Source of the DNA: Bradyrhizobiaceae bacterium | GTDB taxonomy: Bacteria; Pseudomonadota; Alphaproteobacteria; Rhizobiales; Hyphomicrobiaceae | Assembly (NCBI GenBank): GCA_947475855.1 | Contig: CANJPN010000126.1 | Location: forward strand, 1 to 13,124 | Reading direction: 5' to 3' | Length of the DNA stretch: 13,124 bases | Shown: positions 1 to 7,725 of the stretch, piece after piece | Numbering within the stretch: position 1 is the first letter of the stretch | Layout of the letters: the number at the start of each line of letters is the position of its first letter | Position numbers and translations under genes: made by a program | Notes under the pieces: model-generated | What the model was told of the DNA's origin: nothing | Database searches by the model: none | Seen by the model: the letters and a program-made list of their open reading frames with translations, nothing else

Positions 1-197
1 AATTGATGGCGGATCGGCAACTCGAGGTCGGTCCCAGGGTCATCGAATACGTAGTCCCGCGGATGGAGCGTTCTGCCGACGCTGCGCGCCGTTTCGTTCG
101 TGAACTCGACCGGCAGGCCCTGGCGGCTCGCCGGTTGGTTACGGTCCCCCTGGCGCGGGAGGTGCTCGACACCTTGGAGCGGAAGCCCGAGAGCTAG
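1..197 (+). CDS. hdaA: HdaA-like regulatory inactivator of DnaA, C-terminal fragment
   Basis: Only the last ~64 codons are present; the frame is open at the left edge, so the gene begins outside the window. The visible tail contains YVVPRMERS, then an Ala/Arg-rich helix with RELDRQALA and a final LAREVLDTLE. This resembles the end of the DnaA domain III-like (AAA+ lid) region of HdaA/Hda proteins, which partner the sliding clamp to promote ATP hydrolysis by DnaA and so limit re-initiation of replication. The protein ends without a DnaA domain IV DNA-binding region, as expected for Hda rather than DnaA. The position just upstream of ppk and ppx matches a gene order known in many Alphaproteobacteria and supports the call. 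The P-loop and clamp-binding motif are not in view, so the identification rests on the tail and the context. Confidence 0.72.
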   Translation, partial: LMADRQLEVGPRVIEYVVPRMERSADAARRFVRELDRQALAARRLVTVPLAREVLDTLERKPES

Positions 198-448
198 ATG
201 CATCATCCGACCGGACGACAGCGTCCTGCGCGCTGCTCCTGTCGGACAACGAGAGCTTACATTCAAAAGACGACAGCGGTTTTTTATCCGGTCAGCCGAT
301 CGCCGGTGGCGATCGCGTCTGAACGCGATACTGCTCTGTGTTTGTGCCGCCTATGCTACCGTCATCAATGTTCGGTAGTATGGTGTTGCCGCAGGCGCGT
401 GGCTGCAGCGCCGGACTGCTATTGGGGAGGTCCCCTGGAGATTCTCGA
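198..448 (+). promoter_or_regulatory. hdaA-ppk intergenic leader with three inverted repeats
   Basis: This 251-bp gap contains no convincing gene. It holds three inverted repeats: CGATCGCC-ggt-GGCGATCG at 297-315 (perfect 8-bp arms); ATCGCG-tctgaa-CGCGAT at 312-329, which shares bases 312-315 with the first so that both cannot form at once; and ATGCTACCG/CGGTAGTAT at 353-381 (9 bp, one G-T pair, 11-nt loop). None is followed by a T-run, so they are not ordinary intrinsic terminators. A short GGGG-AGGT-CCCC element lies at 424-435, just before the ppk ribosome binding site. No promoter hexamers could be assigned with confidence. The block probably carries the ppk promoter and leader; any regulatory role is inference. 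Confidence 0.4.
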
Positions 449-2626
449 ATGAATAGTGGGAAGGTCAAGGGCCGCGAAGACAAGGCCAAGTCGGCGGGGC
501 CGCCCCAGGGTTTTCAACGATTCTACAACCGCGAATTGTCGTGGCTGCAGTTCAATCGGCGCGTGCTCGAGGAGTCGCGAAATCCGCAGCATCCCGTGCT
601 CGAACGGCTTCGGTTCCTATCGATCGCTGCGTCGAACCTCGACGAATTCTACATGGTTCGCGCAGCCGGCTTGTTCGGGTTGCTGCGTGCCGATGTCAGC
701 GTGGTCAGCATCGACGGTCTGACGCCAGCCCAGCAGCTCGCTGAAATCAACATGTTCGCCAGTGCACTTGCCGACACCAAGCAGCAGTCCTGGGCAGAGC
801 TGCGGGTTCTGATGCAGCGCGAGGGGATCCTGATCCTGGAGCCGGGCGAGCTTTCAAAGGCGGAAATCAAATGGCTGCGTCAGGAGTTCATGACGCACGT
901 CTTCCCGATTCTGACGCCGATCAACGTCGATCCGGCACACCCATTTCCGTTCATCCAGAACAAAGGATTGACCCTGGTTCTGGAAATGTCGAACGCGGAC
1001 GGGAAGGGCATGGTTGGCCTGATCCCGATTCCCGCGATGATGGAGCGCTTCCGCCGCCTGCCGCAGCGGACGGGCGATCCGGCTATTCGGTTCGTGCGCA
1101 TCGAAGCGGTGATAGGATTGTTCGTTTCCGAGTTGTTTCCGAATTTCACGATCGGACGCGGCGGCACATTCCGGGTTCTGCGCGACAGCGATATCGAATT
1201 CCAGGAGAAGGCGGAGGATCTTACGCGGGCGTTCGAGTCGCAGTTGCGCCGACGCCGGCGGGGTAATGTCATCCGGCTGGAGATCGAGGAGACGATGCCG
1301 GACACACTCCGGCAGTTCGTGATCGGGGAGCAGCGGGCGGCGCCGGAATCGGTTTTCGTGAAGCCGGGAATGCTCGGGCTTGCGGACACGCAGCACCTGA
1401 TCGTGCCGGACCGTCCCGACCTCGCGTTCAAGCCCTATAATCCTCGCTTTCCCGAGCGGATCCGAGAGTTCAGTGGGGACGTGTTCGCGGCGATCCGTGC
1501 AAAAGATCTCGTCGTTCACCACCCCTATGAGTCGTTCGACGTGGTGTTGCAGTATTTGCGGCAGGCGGTGGCCGACCCAGACGTGCTCGCGATCAAATGG
1601 ACGCTCTACCGAACCACGCGGGAGAAGAGTCCGATTGTGACTGCGCTTAAGGAAGCTGCTGAAGAGGGTAAATCGGTCACAGCGGTGATCGAACTCAAGG
1701 CCCGCTTCGACGAGACGACCAACATCTCCCTGGCGCGGGAGCTCGAAAAGGTTGGCGTGCAGGTCGTCTACGGTTTCATGGAGCTGAAGACACATGCCAA
1801 GCTGGGTCTCGTCGTCCGCCGCGAAGGCGCCGACATTGCAACCTATTGTCACATCGGAACGGGCAATTACCACCCGGTGACTGCCCGAGTTTATACCGAC
1901 TTGTCGTTCTTCACCGCCGATCGCGCAATCGGTCGCGATGTCACGCGCATCTTCAATTTTGTCACCGGATACGGGAAGCCGACTGATCTCGAGGTGTTGT
2001 CAGCGAGCCCCGCGGGCATCCGCGATAGGATGATGCGCGACATTCAGTCTGAGATCGCGCATGCCAAGGCTGGGCGACCGGCCGCGATTTGGGCAAAAAT
2101 GAATGCGCTTGTCGATCCCGGCATTATCACAGCCCTTTATGAAGCGAGCCAAACCGGCGTCCAGATCGATCTTGTCGTGCGGGGCATCTGCTGTCTCAGG
2201 CCGGAAATTCCGGGCTTGTCGGAAAACATCCGGGTCAAGAGCTTGGTCGGGCGCTTCCTGGAGCATGCGCGCATCTATTGCTTCGGAAACGGTCATGGTC
2301 TGCCGTCTCCCGGCGCCAAGGTTTACATCAGTTCAGCAGATATGATGCCGCGCAATCTTGACCGGCGTGTAGAAGCTATGGTTCCGATCCTCAACCCCAC
2401 GGTTCATGAACAGATTCTTGGGCAGATCATGGTTGCCAACCTGATCGACAATGAGCAGAGCTGGCGCATCCTGCCGGATGGTTCGTCACAGCGGATCGGG
2501 CCGGAAGTGGGCAGTGAAGGATTTAACGCGCATCGCTACTTCATGACCAATCCCAGCCTGTCGGGGCGTGGGCGTTCGCTTGAAGAGAACATGCCGCCGC
2601 GCTTCAACCTCAGTCGGAGAACATGA
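449..2626 (+). CDS. ppk: Polyphosphate kinase (PPK1)
   Basis: PPK1 reversibly moves the gamma phosphate of ATP onto polyphosphate through a phosphohistidine intermediate. The 725-residue protein has the usual family length. The N-terminal region (about 25-130) carries the family signature YNRELSWLQFNRRVLEES and SNLDEFYMVRAAG. The C-terminal phospholipase D-like halves carry HAKLGLVVRR, then HIGTGNYHPVTARVYTDLS with His468 at the autophosphorylated position, and LEHARIYCFGNG with His606 at the second conserved histidine, followed by SSADMMPRNLDRRVE. ATG 449 is chosen because GGAG at 437-440 lies 8 bases upstream and the protein then starts close to the conserved domain; the frame is open further upstream to 338 but lacks family similarity there. 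The stop overlaps the ppx start (ATGA), so the two are probably co-transcribed and translationally coupled. Confidence 0.96.
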   Translation: MNSGKVKGREDKAKSAGPPQGFQRFYNRELSWLQFNRRVLEESRNPQHPVLERLRFLSIAASNLDEFYMVRAAGLFGLLRADVSVVSIDGLTPAQQLAEINMFASALADTKQQSWAELRVLMQREGILILEPGELSKAEIKWLRQEFMTHVFPILTPINVDPAHPFPFIQNKGLTLVLEMSNADGKGMVGLIPIPAMMERFRRLPQRTGDPAIRFVRIEAVIGLFVSELFPNFTIGRGGTFRVLRDSDIEFQEKAEDLTRAFESQLRRRRRGNVIRLEIEETMPDTLRQFVIGEQRAAPESVFVKPGMLGLADTQHLIVPDRPDLAFKPYNPRFPERIREFSGDVFAAIRAKDLVVHHPYESFDVVLQYLRQAVADPDVLAIKWTLYRTTREKSPIVTALKEAAEEGKSVTAVIELKARFDETTNISLARELEKVGVQVVYGFMELKTHAKLGLVVRREGADIATYCHIGTGNYHPVTARVYTDLSFFTADRAIGRDVTRIFNFVTGYGKPTDLEVLSASPAGIRDRMMRDIQSEIAHAKAGRPAAIWAKMNALVDPGIITALYEASQTGVQIDLVVRGICCLRPEIPGLSENIRVKSLVGRFLEHARIYCFGNGHGLPSPGAKVYISSADMMPRNLDRRVEAMVPILNPTVHEQILGQIMVANLIDNEQSWRILPDGSSQRIGPEVGSEGFNAHRYFMTNPSLSGRGRSLEENMPPRFNLSRRT

Positions 2627-4191
2627 GAAGGCCATTGTCCAGCTTGGTAGTCGACGGTGTCGGGCGCGGCAATACGGATGCGCGTGGGCTTGCGGATCTG
2701 GAGCCGATTGGCATTGTCGATATCGGTTCGAATTCGGTGCGCCTCGTCGTCTATGACGGTGCCGTGCGCGCGCCGACTCCGCTGTTCAACGAAAAGGACA
2801 GCTGCAAGCTTGGCCGAAGCATCGCGTCGACCGGAAAGCTCGATGAGGACAGCGTCGATAGCGCATTGTCCACGCTCAGCCGGTTTCGTGCGATCACACG
2901 AGTGCTGGGTGTGAAAAACGTGCGGGCGTTCGCAACGGCGGCCGCGCGCGAGGCGTCCAATGGCGCGGAGTTTCTGGCCAACGGGGAACGGGCACTGGGG
3001 ATGCCGATCCAACTCTTGACGGGTGAGCGGGAGGCGGAACTGGCCGCACTCGGCATCCAGATGGGTTTCGGCGCTGCCGACGGAGTGACCGGCGATATGG
3101 GCGGCGGCAGCCTCGAGCTGGTCGATGTTACCGCTTCTGGACGGCGCAACGCGATGACACTGCCGTTGGGTGGTCTTCGCCTGATCGATGTTGTCCACGG
3201 CAAGCTCGACCGGGCGGTCGGTGTCGTCGACGATCAGTTGCAGCGGGTGTCGTGGGCGGGGGCGGGAAAAGGGCGGCCTTTCTACGCGGTTGGCGGCACA
3301 TGGCGAGCGCTGGCCAAACTCCACATGGCCTATTCGAACTATCCGCTCGGCGTGCTGCACGGCTATGCGATCCCGGCCAAGGAGGCGCTCCGGTTCTGCG
3401 AGGCGCTCCGAAAGGGCAAGAAGGTCCGCGGGATGGAAGAAGTCTCGCGCTCGCGGCGTGATGTGTTGCCTTATGGCGCGCTGGTATTGGAGCGGGCGCT
3501 CGAGCGTCTGCAGTCATCCGAAGTCGTGTTCTCGGTATTTGGAATTCGCGAAGGCGCGCTTTTCGATCTGCTTCCGGCGACGGAGCGGCGACGGGACCCG
3601 CTGCTGGCGTTTTGTGAAGATCTGGCGCGGTTGCGATCCCGCTCGCTGGCTCACGCCCGTGAACTGTGCACGTGGACGGACGGGCTGTGGGAGGAAATGG
3701 GGCAGAAGGAGACGCCCGAAGAGCGCCGGTTGCGGCATGCGGCCTGTCTGCTGTCGGATATCGGCTGGCGGATCAATCCGGATTTCCGGGGCGAGCAGAG
3801 CCTGAACGTGATCGCCCACTCAGCGATGGCAGGGATCGAGCATTCCGGGCGTGTCTTTCTGGCGCTCACGGTGTATCTGCGTCACGCAGGGCCGACTGAG
3901 CCGCTGGAAAAGTTGGCCGAACGGCTTCGGCCACTGGGTGCGCTCTTTGCCAACGACCGGCGCGCTCTCAAGCGGGCGCGGATCCTATCGGCCGCGATTC
4001 GTTCGGCCCACATGCTGTCCATGGGGCATCCGGGCATCATCGACGAGGCACCGATCAAAGTCGATGGCCAGCGGCTGATCTTCACGTTGCCCCGCGCGCA
4101 CGCGGGTCTCGACGGCGATCGTTTGCGCCGCCGGTTCGATGTCCTCGCTAGGCTTGTCGATTTTGTGCCGGTGGTTCGTATCGCAACATGA
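2623..4191 (+). CDS. ppx: Exopolyphosphatase, Ppx/GppA family
   Basis: This 522-residue member of the sugar kinase/Hsp70/actin superfamily hydrolyses terminal phosphates from polyphosphate, and some relatives act on pppGpp. The N-terminal phosphate loop is VDIGSNSVRLVVYDG (32-46). LTGEREAELAALG (132-144) contains the catalytic acidic position, probably Glu137, and GDMGGGSLELVDV (157-169) is the second phosphate-binding motif. YAVGGTWRALAKLHM follows near residue 231. The C-terminal half has HAACLLSDIGW and a His-containing stretch (AHSAMAGIEHSG), matching the HD-like C-terminal domain of longer Ppx proteins. The ATG overlaps the ppk stop by four bases, with CGGAGA just upstream inside ppk. 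A ~28-residue N-terminal extension precedes the first conserved motif. GppA activity cannot be excluded, but the pairing with ppk favours exopolyphosphatase. Confidence 0.94.
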   Translation: MRRPLSSLVVDGVGRGNTDARGLADLEPIGIVDIGSNSVRLVVYDGAVRAPTPLFNEKDSCKLGRSIASTGKLDEDSVDSALSTLSRFRAITRVLGVKNVRAFATAAAREASNGAEFLANGERALGMPIQLLTGEREAELAALGIQMGFGAADGVTGDMGGGSLELVDVTASGRRNAMTLPLGGLRLIDVVHGKLDRAVGVVDDQLQRVSWAGAGKGRPFYAVGGTWRALAKLHMAYSNYPLGVLHGYAIPAKEALRFCEALRKGKKVRGMEEVSRSRRDVLPYGALVLERALERLQSSEVVFSVFGIREGALFDLLPATERRRDPLLAFCEDLARLRSRSLAHARELCTWTDGLWEEMGQKETPEERRLRHAACLLSDIGWRINPDFRGEQSLNVIAHSAMAGIEHSGRVFLALTVYLRHAGPTEPLEKLAERLRPLGALFANDRRALKRARILSAAIRSAHMLSMGHPGIIDEAPIKVDGQRLIFTLPRAHAGLDGDRLRRRFDVLARLVDFVPVVRIAT

Positions 4192-4203
4192 CAATTAGAG
4201 ATT

Positions 4204-4238
4204 GCCCGACGCGGTTTCGTGCTAAACGCCTGTCGGGC
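4204..4238 (+). terminator. Stem-loop between ppx and dnaJ-like gene, possible weak terminator
   Basis: Perfect 7-bp arms GCCCGAC (4204-4210) and GTCGGGC (4232-4238) enclose inner arms gcg/cgc and ttt/aaa, with one bulged G on the left, CT bulged on the right and a loop of about 6 nt. The structure begins 12 bases after the ppx stop. No T-run follows, so classical intrinsic termination is not supported. It may instead be a 3'-end stabilising or processing structure that separates ppk-ppx from the chaperone gene. Confidence 0.35.
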
Positions 4239-4259
4239 TCCATCTGAGTTTCTCGCTCC

Positions 4260-5174
4260 ATGGCCGACGATCCATATGTGCTGCTCGGCGTTGCCAAGAA
4301 TGCATCGTCCGAGGATATCTCCAAGGCATTCCGCAAACTGGCCAAGGAGCTTCATCCCGATCTCAATCCCGGGAACAAGGCTTCTGCCGAGCGCTTCCAG
4401 AAAGTGACGGCGGCCTACGACCTGCTGGGAGATGCCGATAAGCGGGCGAAGTTCGACCGGGGCGAAATCGATGGGGCGGGAGAGCCGCGCCGTGGGTACA
4501 ATCCCTTTGGCGGCGCGCCGTTCGGCGGTCGTGGCGGCCGACCTGGCGGTCCAGGTTCGGGTGGACCGGCCGACGATCTCGGGCTCGGCGACGTGTTCTC
4601 GGATCTGTTCGGCGGTGCTCGGGGAGGGCGGTCTCGCCCTGCAAGCACGAAGGGGCAGGATGTCCGCTACACGCTCGAGGTGGAGTTCCTGGAGGCCGTC
4701 GCCGGCGCGCGCAAGCGCGTGACATTGCCGGAAGGCGGGGTACTCGATCTCGTGGTCCCTGAAGGTGTGGATGACGGACAGGTGCTGCGCCTGAAGGGCA
4801 AGGGCAGGATCAGTCCGCGTGGCGGCGAGCCGGGAGATGCGCTCGTCGAAATCAAGGTGCGCGCGCACCGCGACTTCAAGCGCCAGGGCGACGACATCGT
4901 CTTCGATCTGGCTGTTGCGATCGACGAGGCGGTGCTCGGTGCGAAGATCGAGGTTCCGACGTCGACCGGGCGTGTGGCTCTCACCGTTCCGAAGGGGACG
5001 AGTTCGGGCACGGTGTTCCGGTTGCGCGGTAAGGGCGTGCGCAACCTGACGACGGGGGCGACGGGTGATCAGCTCGTGACGGTGCGCATCGTGCTGCCCG
5101 AGACGATCGACGAGCAGCTTTCCTATTTCATGTCGGAGTGGCGGCAGAAGAACGCCTACGACCCTCGGAAATAG
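4260..5174 (+). CDS. DnaJ/CbpA-like J-domain co-chaperone (no zinc finger)
   Basis: The 304-residue protein is built as a class B Hsp40. The J-domain spans about residues 4-68 and carries the HPD motif (32-34), needed to stimulate DnaK ATPase, within LAKELHPDLNPGNK. A Gly/Phe/Pro-rich linker follows (about 80-130, with NPFGGAPFGG). Two beta-rich substrate-binding domains come next, marked by GQDVRYTLEVEFLEAVAGA, VPEGVDDGQVLRLKGKG and VPKGTSSGTVFRLRGKG, and the protein ends in a short dimerisation tail. The four CxxCxGxG zinc repeats of true DnaJ are absent. ATG 4260 starts directly at the J-domain, but there is no good Shine-Dalgarno sequence before it, so initiation may be leaderless or weak. 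It lies 68 bp after ppx on the same strand and converges with the next gene across only 15 bp. Confidence 0.92.
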   Translation: MADDPYVLLGVAKNASSEDISKAFRKLAKELHPDLNPGNKASAERFQKVTAAYDLLGDADKRAKFDRGEIDGAGEPRRGYNPFGGAPFGGRGGRPGGPGSGGPADDLGLGDVFSDLFGGARGGRSRPASTKGQDVRYTLEVEFLEAVAGARKRVTLPEGGVLDLVVPEGVDDGQVLRLKGKGRISPRGGEPGDALVEIKVRAHRDFKRQGDDIVFDLAVAIDEAVLGAKIEVPTSTGRVALTVPKGTSSGTVFRLRGKGVRNLTTGATGDQLVTVRIVLPETIDEQLSYFMSEWRQKNAYDPRK

Positions 5175-5189
5175 GCCCTCTCGACGAGA

Positions 5190-6428
5190 TCAAGCCAAGA
5201 GGGTGCCGAAGCGCTCGAGATTCTTCTTCTGCGCTTCGTTGCGTGGTGGAAGTTTGAATAATCGAGCAGCCGTGGCGCCGAGAATGTTGTGTTTTGCCTT
5301 TTCATTGAGCCAGGGACGATCCCATATCGTGACCGGCGCGTCGAAATCCCAGTGCGGGTAGTCGGTGGCGAACAGAAGTTGAGTCTCCGCATTCATCATG
5401 CGGAACGTGTTCTGCAGCGCCTGTTCGTCCACCATCTCCATCGGTTGGGTCGAATAGTACATGTCGCGCATGTAGTCCGAAGGCTTTTTCTTGAGAAGCG
5501 GAGCCTCTGAGGGCCGCAGCAGGTACTCGTGGTCGAGGCGCTGCATCACGAACGGGATCCAGGAAAGTCCAGCTTCGATCCAAAGCACCGGTAGTTTGGG
5601 AAAGCGCTCGCCCAAGCCATTCACGACCCAGTTGGTGCAGTGGAGGATGTTGTACCAACTGAAGCCCAGCGCGTGCGCGGAGAGGAAGCGATTGCACGAC
5701 TGAAACGTGTGGTCGCTCCACGATACTCCGGAGTGGAAAGACAGCACGAGGCCGCGCTCCTCGATCGCGCGATAGGTTTTCATGTAGGCGTTGTCTTGTA
5801 CGCCGATCTTCGGGCGAACGGTGGTGACCATGAAACCGCCGACCCCCCTACGGTGGCCGAATTCGCAGACCTGCCGGTAGGAGGCGTCTGGATCGGAGAA
5901 CGGCAAGCACAGCATGGAGAAAAAGCGCCCGCCCGACTCGGGCAGCACTTTCTCAGTCAACCAGCGATTATAGGCCCAGCAAAGCTCGACTTCTGCCTCC
6001 TTGTGGGGGTGCATCCCGATCGACAGCATGCCCGTGGGGAAAATGCAGGAGTAGTCGACGCTCATTGCGTCCATCCAGCGGTGCCCGAGCTGGATATCGC
6101 GATGGGACTTGGTGTCCGTCTTCTCGGTGTTCCGGAGCGGATAGCGTGTGACGCGGCCGCCCATATCCTGGTAACCGACGTCCTGGACCATCGAACTGCG
6201 GGCCCCTGCCGAGAACGATCCTGTCATCAGCTGCCTGAGGACGTCATTCTCCATGAAGGGAAGGATTTCCTTCATGTGCTCGCTTTCGTAGTGATGCGCG
6301 TCGACATCGACGATCAGCACATCCTCGAGCTTGCGTTGCTTGGCCTGCTCTGCGGCATGCGACAGGAGCTTGGTGGTGTTGAGTTCTTCGACGGTGACGC
6401 GACGTCCACGATCAGAGATCAAGTCCAT
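5190..6428 (-). CDS. Amidohydrolase-2 family metal-dependent hydrolase/decarboxylase
   Basis: The 412-residue protein belongs to the TIM-barrel amidohydrolase-2 group, which includes ACMSD, gamma-resorcylate decarboxylase and related non-oxidative decarboxylases as well as hydrolases. Visible family signatures are DVDAHHYE, giving a D43-x-H45 metal motif at the end of the first strand; SFHSGVSW with His232; WIEAGLSWIPFVMQRLDHEY with Glu285; and FATDYPHWDFD with Asp356, the usual distal metal ligand. Start 6428 is preferred because GGAGA lies a few bases upstream in the reverse direction; the frame runs 38 codons further but that extension overlaps the end of the preceding Bug gene. It sits 71 bp downstream of the Bug-family gene and is probably co-transcribed with it. 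Substrate and reaction type cannot be read from sequence. Confidence 0.85.
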   Translation of the reverse strand: MDLISDRGRRVTVEELNTTKLLSHAAEQAKQRKLEDVLIVDVDAHHYESEHMKEILPFMENDVLRQLMTGSFSAGARSSMVQDVGYQDMGGRVTRYPLRNTEKTDTKSHRDIQLGHRWMDAMSVDYSCIFPTGMLSIGMHPHKEAEVELCWAYNRWLTEKVLPESGGRFFSMLCLPFSDPDASYRQVCEFGHRRGVGGFMVTTVRPKIGVQDNAYMKTYRAIEERGLVLSFHSGVSWSDHTFQSCNRFLSAHALGFSWYNILHCTNWVVNGLGERFPKLPVLWIEAGLSWIPFVMQRLDHEYLLRPSEAPLLKKKPSDYMRDMYYSTQPMEMVDEQALQNTFRMMNAETQLLFATDYPHWDFDAPVTIWDRPWLNEKAKHNILGATAARLFKLPPRNEAQKKNLERFGTLLA

Positions 6429-6499
6429 TGTGTTATCTCCCGGACGGGAAGGATGCGGCTCAATGGTGGTTGGCGCCGAGCCGGCTGAAGAGTTGCCGG

Positions 6500-7504
6500 C
6501 TATTCCGGCTGAATACCCGCGTTCTTGAGCAACTGGCTCCACCGCACGACATCGCGCGCGACGAGTTTATCCATCTCTGCGGACGTGAGTTTGGGCGGAG
6601 GATCGTATCCCGTGGTGAGGAGCCGCTGCTTGATCTCCTCCGTTTCGACGACGGCGTGGATCTCGCGGGCCATACGTTCGACAACCGCCGGCGGTGTCAT
6701 CCTGGGCGCCACGACGCCGAACCAGATTTCGACGTCGAAGTCGGGATAGCCGAGGGCGGCAATCGTCGGCACCTCGGGAGCCTGGGTGACACCACGCTTG
6801 CTGGATCCGCCAAGCACTTTGAGTTTGCCGGCTTTGAGCTGGGGACCGACGACGACAAAACTGCCGAACATCATCTGAACTTGGCCGGAGACGACGGCCT
6901 GGGCCATCGGCGCGCCGCCGCGGAAGGGGACGTGAACGAAGTCTGTGGCGGCGACGGTGTTGAGCAGTTCCATTGCGAGATGGTGCGGTGTGCCGATGCC
7001 GGGTGTGCCGTAGTTGAGCTTGCCGGGGTTCGCCTTGGCGTAGGATACGAGGTCCTTCAGTGTTTCGACCGGAACCGAGGGATGCAGGGTGAGGAGCATG
7101 GATTGCGACGCGAGCAGCGCGACTGCGACGAAATCCTTCTCGGGGTCGAAACCAGGATTCTTCGACAACGCGGCAGCATTCGGGAAGCCAGGGCTTCCTG
7201 CGATGAACATCGTATGGCCGTCGGGTGCCGCGTTGGCGACCATCGTTGCGCCGATGTTGCCGCCGGCTCCTGGCTTGTTGTCGATGAGGACGGGTTGGCC
7301 CAGGCGCTGCGCGAGCTTGTCACTGACGATGCGGCCGACGACATCTGTAGCGCCGCCGGGGACGAACGGCACCACGAGCTGCACCGGCCGGGTCGGCCAT
7401 GTCTGAGCGTGTGACGGTAGCGGCTGAAGGCACGTCAGTGCGGTGAGTGCAGCCAATGTGAGGGCAGCCGACCGGCGCATACCACGAGCGAACCACGGCG
7501 ACAT
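6500..7504 (-). CDS. Bug-family (TctC-like) periplasmic solute-binding protein
   Basis: The 334-residue protein has a typical Sec signal peptide: basic MRR near residue 9, a hydrophobic core (AALTLAALTALTCL) and probable cleavage after SHA33. The mature part starts WPTRPVQLVVPFVPGG, followed by DVVGRIVSDKLAQRLGQPV and DNKPGAGGNIGA, all hallmarks of Bug receptors of the tripartite tricarboxylate transporter type. Later motifs are LNYGTPGIGTPHHLAMELL and VPFRGGAPMAQAVVSGQVQ. Such proteins bind carboxylates, amides or aromatic acids in the periplasm; TphC for terephthalate is one known member. ATG 7504 is preferred over an ATG 8 codons earlier because GGGAG sits 7 bases upstream. No TctA/TctB membrane subunits accompany it, so it is an orphan receptor here. 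It is the first gene of a reverse-strand pair. Confidence 0.93.
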   Translation of the reverse strand: MSPWFARGMRRSAALTLAALTALTCLQPLPSHAQTWPTRPVQLVVPFVPGGATDVVGRIVSDKLAQRLGQPVLIDNKPGAGGNIGATMVANAAPDGHTMFIAGSPGFPNAAALSKNPGFDPEKDFVAVALLASQSMLLTLHPSVPVETLKDLVSYAKANPGKLNYGTPGIGTPHHLAMELLNTVAATDFVHVPFRGGAPMAQAVVSGQVQMMFGSFVVVGPQLKAGKLKVLGGSSKRGVTQAPEVPTIAALGYPDFDVEIWFGVVAPRMTPPAVVERMAREIHAVVETEEIKQRLLTTGYDPPPKLTSAEMDKLVARDVVRWSQLLKNAGIQPE

Positions 7505-7725
7505 GGCGTTCTCCCTGGCAGGCTCCATGCGGCAGTTGCCACATCTGGCCTGCGCAAATGCGCGTGCTCCATTCTTCTATGGCCGAATGGATTAGAACGC
7601 GTTCAATTGAGAGTGCGGCGTGGTCCGGCCGGGAGTCAACCCTGTTACTGCTCGGGTTTCACAATCGCCGCGCGGCGGTATAGTTGGCTTCGCCTTCCAG
7701 CAGATTGAACGGGACCGGAGCCGAT
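7505..7725. promoter_or_regulatory. Divergent promoter/operator region between Bug and UbiD operons
   Basis: This 221-bp region must drive both the reverse pair and the forward operon. It holds two short palindromes: GCGCA-aa-TGCGC at 7552-7563 and the perfect GAACGCGTTC at 7595-7604. The latter overlaps TTGAAC on the reverse strand, a -35-like hexamer. Neither has been matched to a known regulator, and no regulator gene lies in the window. No further gene is seen here. Confidence 0.45.
7657..7684 (+). promoter_or_regulatory. Candidate sigma70-type promoter for the ubiD-like operon
   Basis: A good -10 match, TATAGT (7679-7684, 5 of 6 to consensus), lies about 42 bp before the chosen ATG. A weak -35, TTTCAC (7657-7662), stands 16 bp upstream of it. 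The -10 is convincing only because of its location in the divergent gap; the -35 is poor, so an activator may be needed. Confidence 0.3.

Noticed and set aside
359..376. Possible Pho box before ppk (CCGTCAT followed by 4 bases)
   Set aside because: Only one half-site resembles the CTGTCAT repeat; the second half (GTTCGGT) does not match, so PhoB control is not supported.
424..435. GGGG-AGGT-CCCC hairpin that might hide the ppk ribosome binding site
   Set aside because: The stem has only four pairs and the better GGAG (437-440) lies outside it, so no thermosensor or switch can be claimed.
338..448. N-terminal extension of ppk by 37 codons
   Set aside because: The extension covers the inverted-repeat leader, has no PPK similarity and lacks a ribosome binding site, whereas ATG 449 has GGAG at good spacing.
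854..1873. 339-codon reverse open frame inside ppk
   Set aside because: It is fully antisense to conserved PPK1 sequence and has no plausible domain or ribosome binding site support.
5176..5203. CCCTCT...AGAGGG inverted repeat between convergent genes
   Set aside because: The arms are 6 bp with a 16-nt loop, no T-run follows on either strand, and the right arm lies inside the amidohydrolase coding end; too weak to call a bidirectional terminator.
5640..6488. 282-codon forward open frame opposite the amidohydrolase gene
   Set aside because: It mirrors the amidohydrolase, whose metal motifs and ribosome binding site are clear; the antisense product has no signature.
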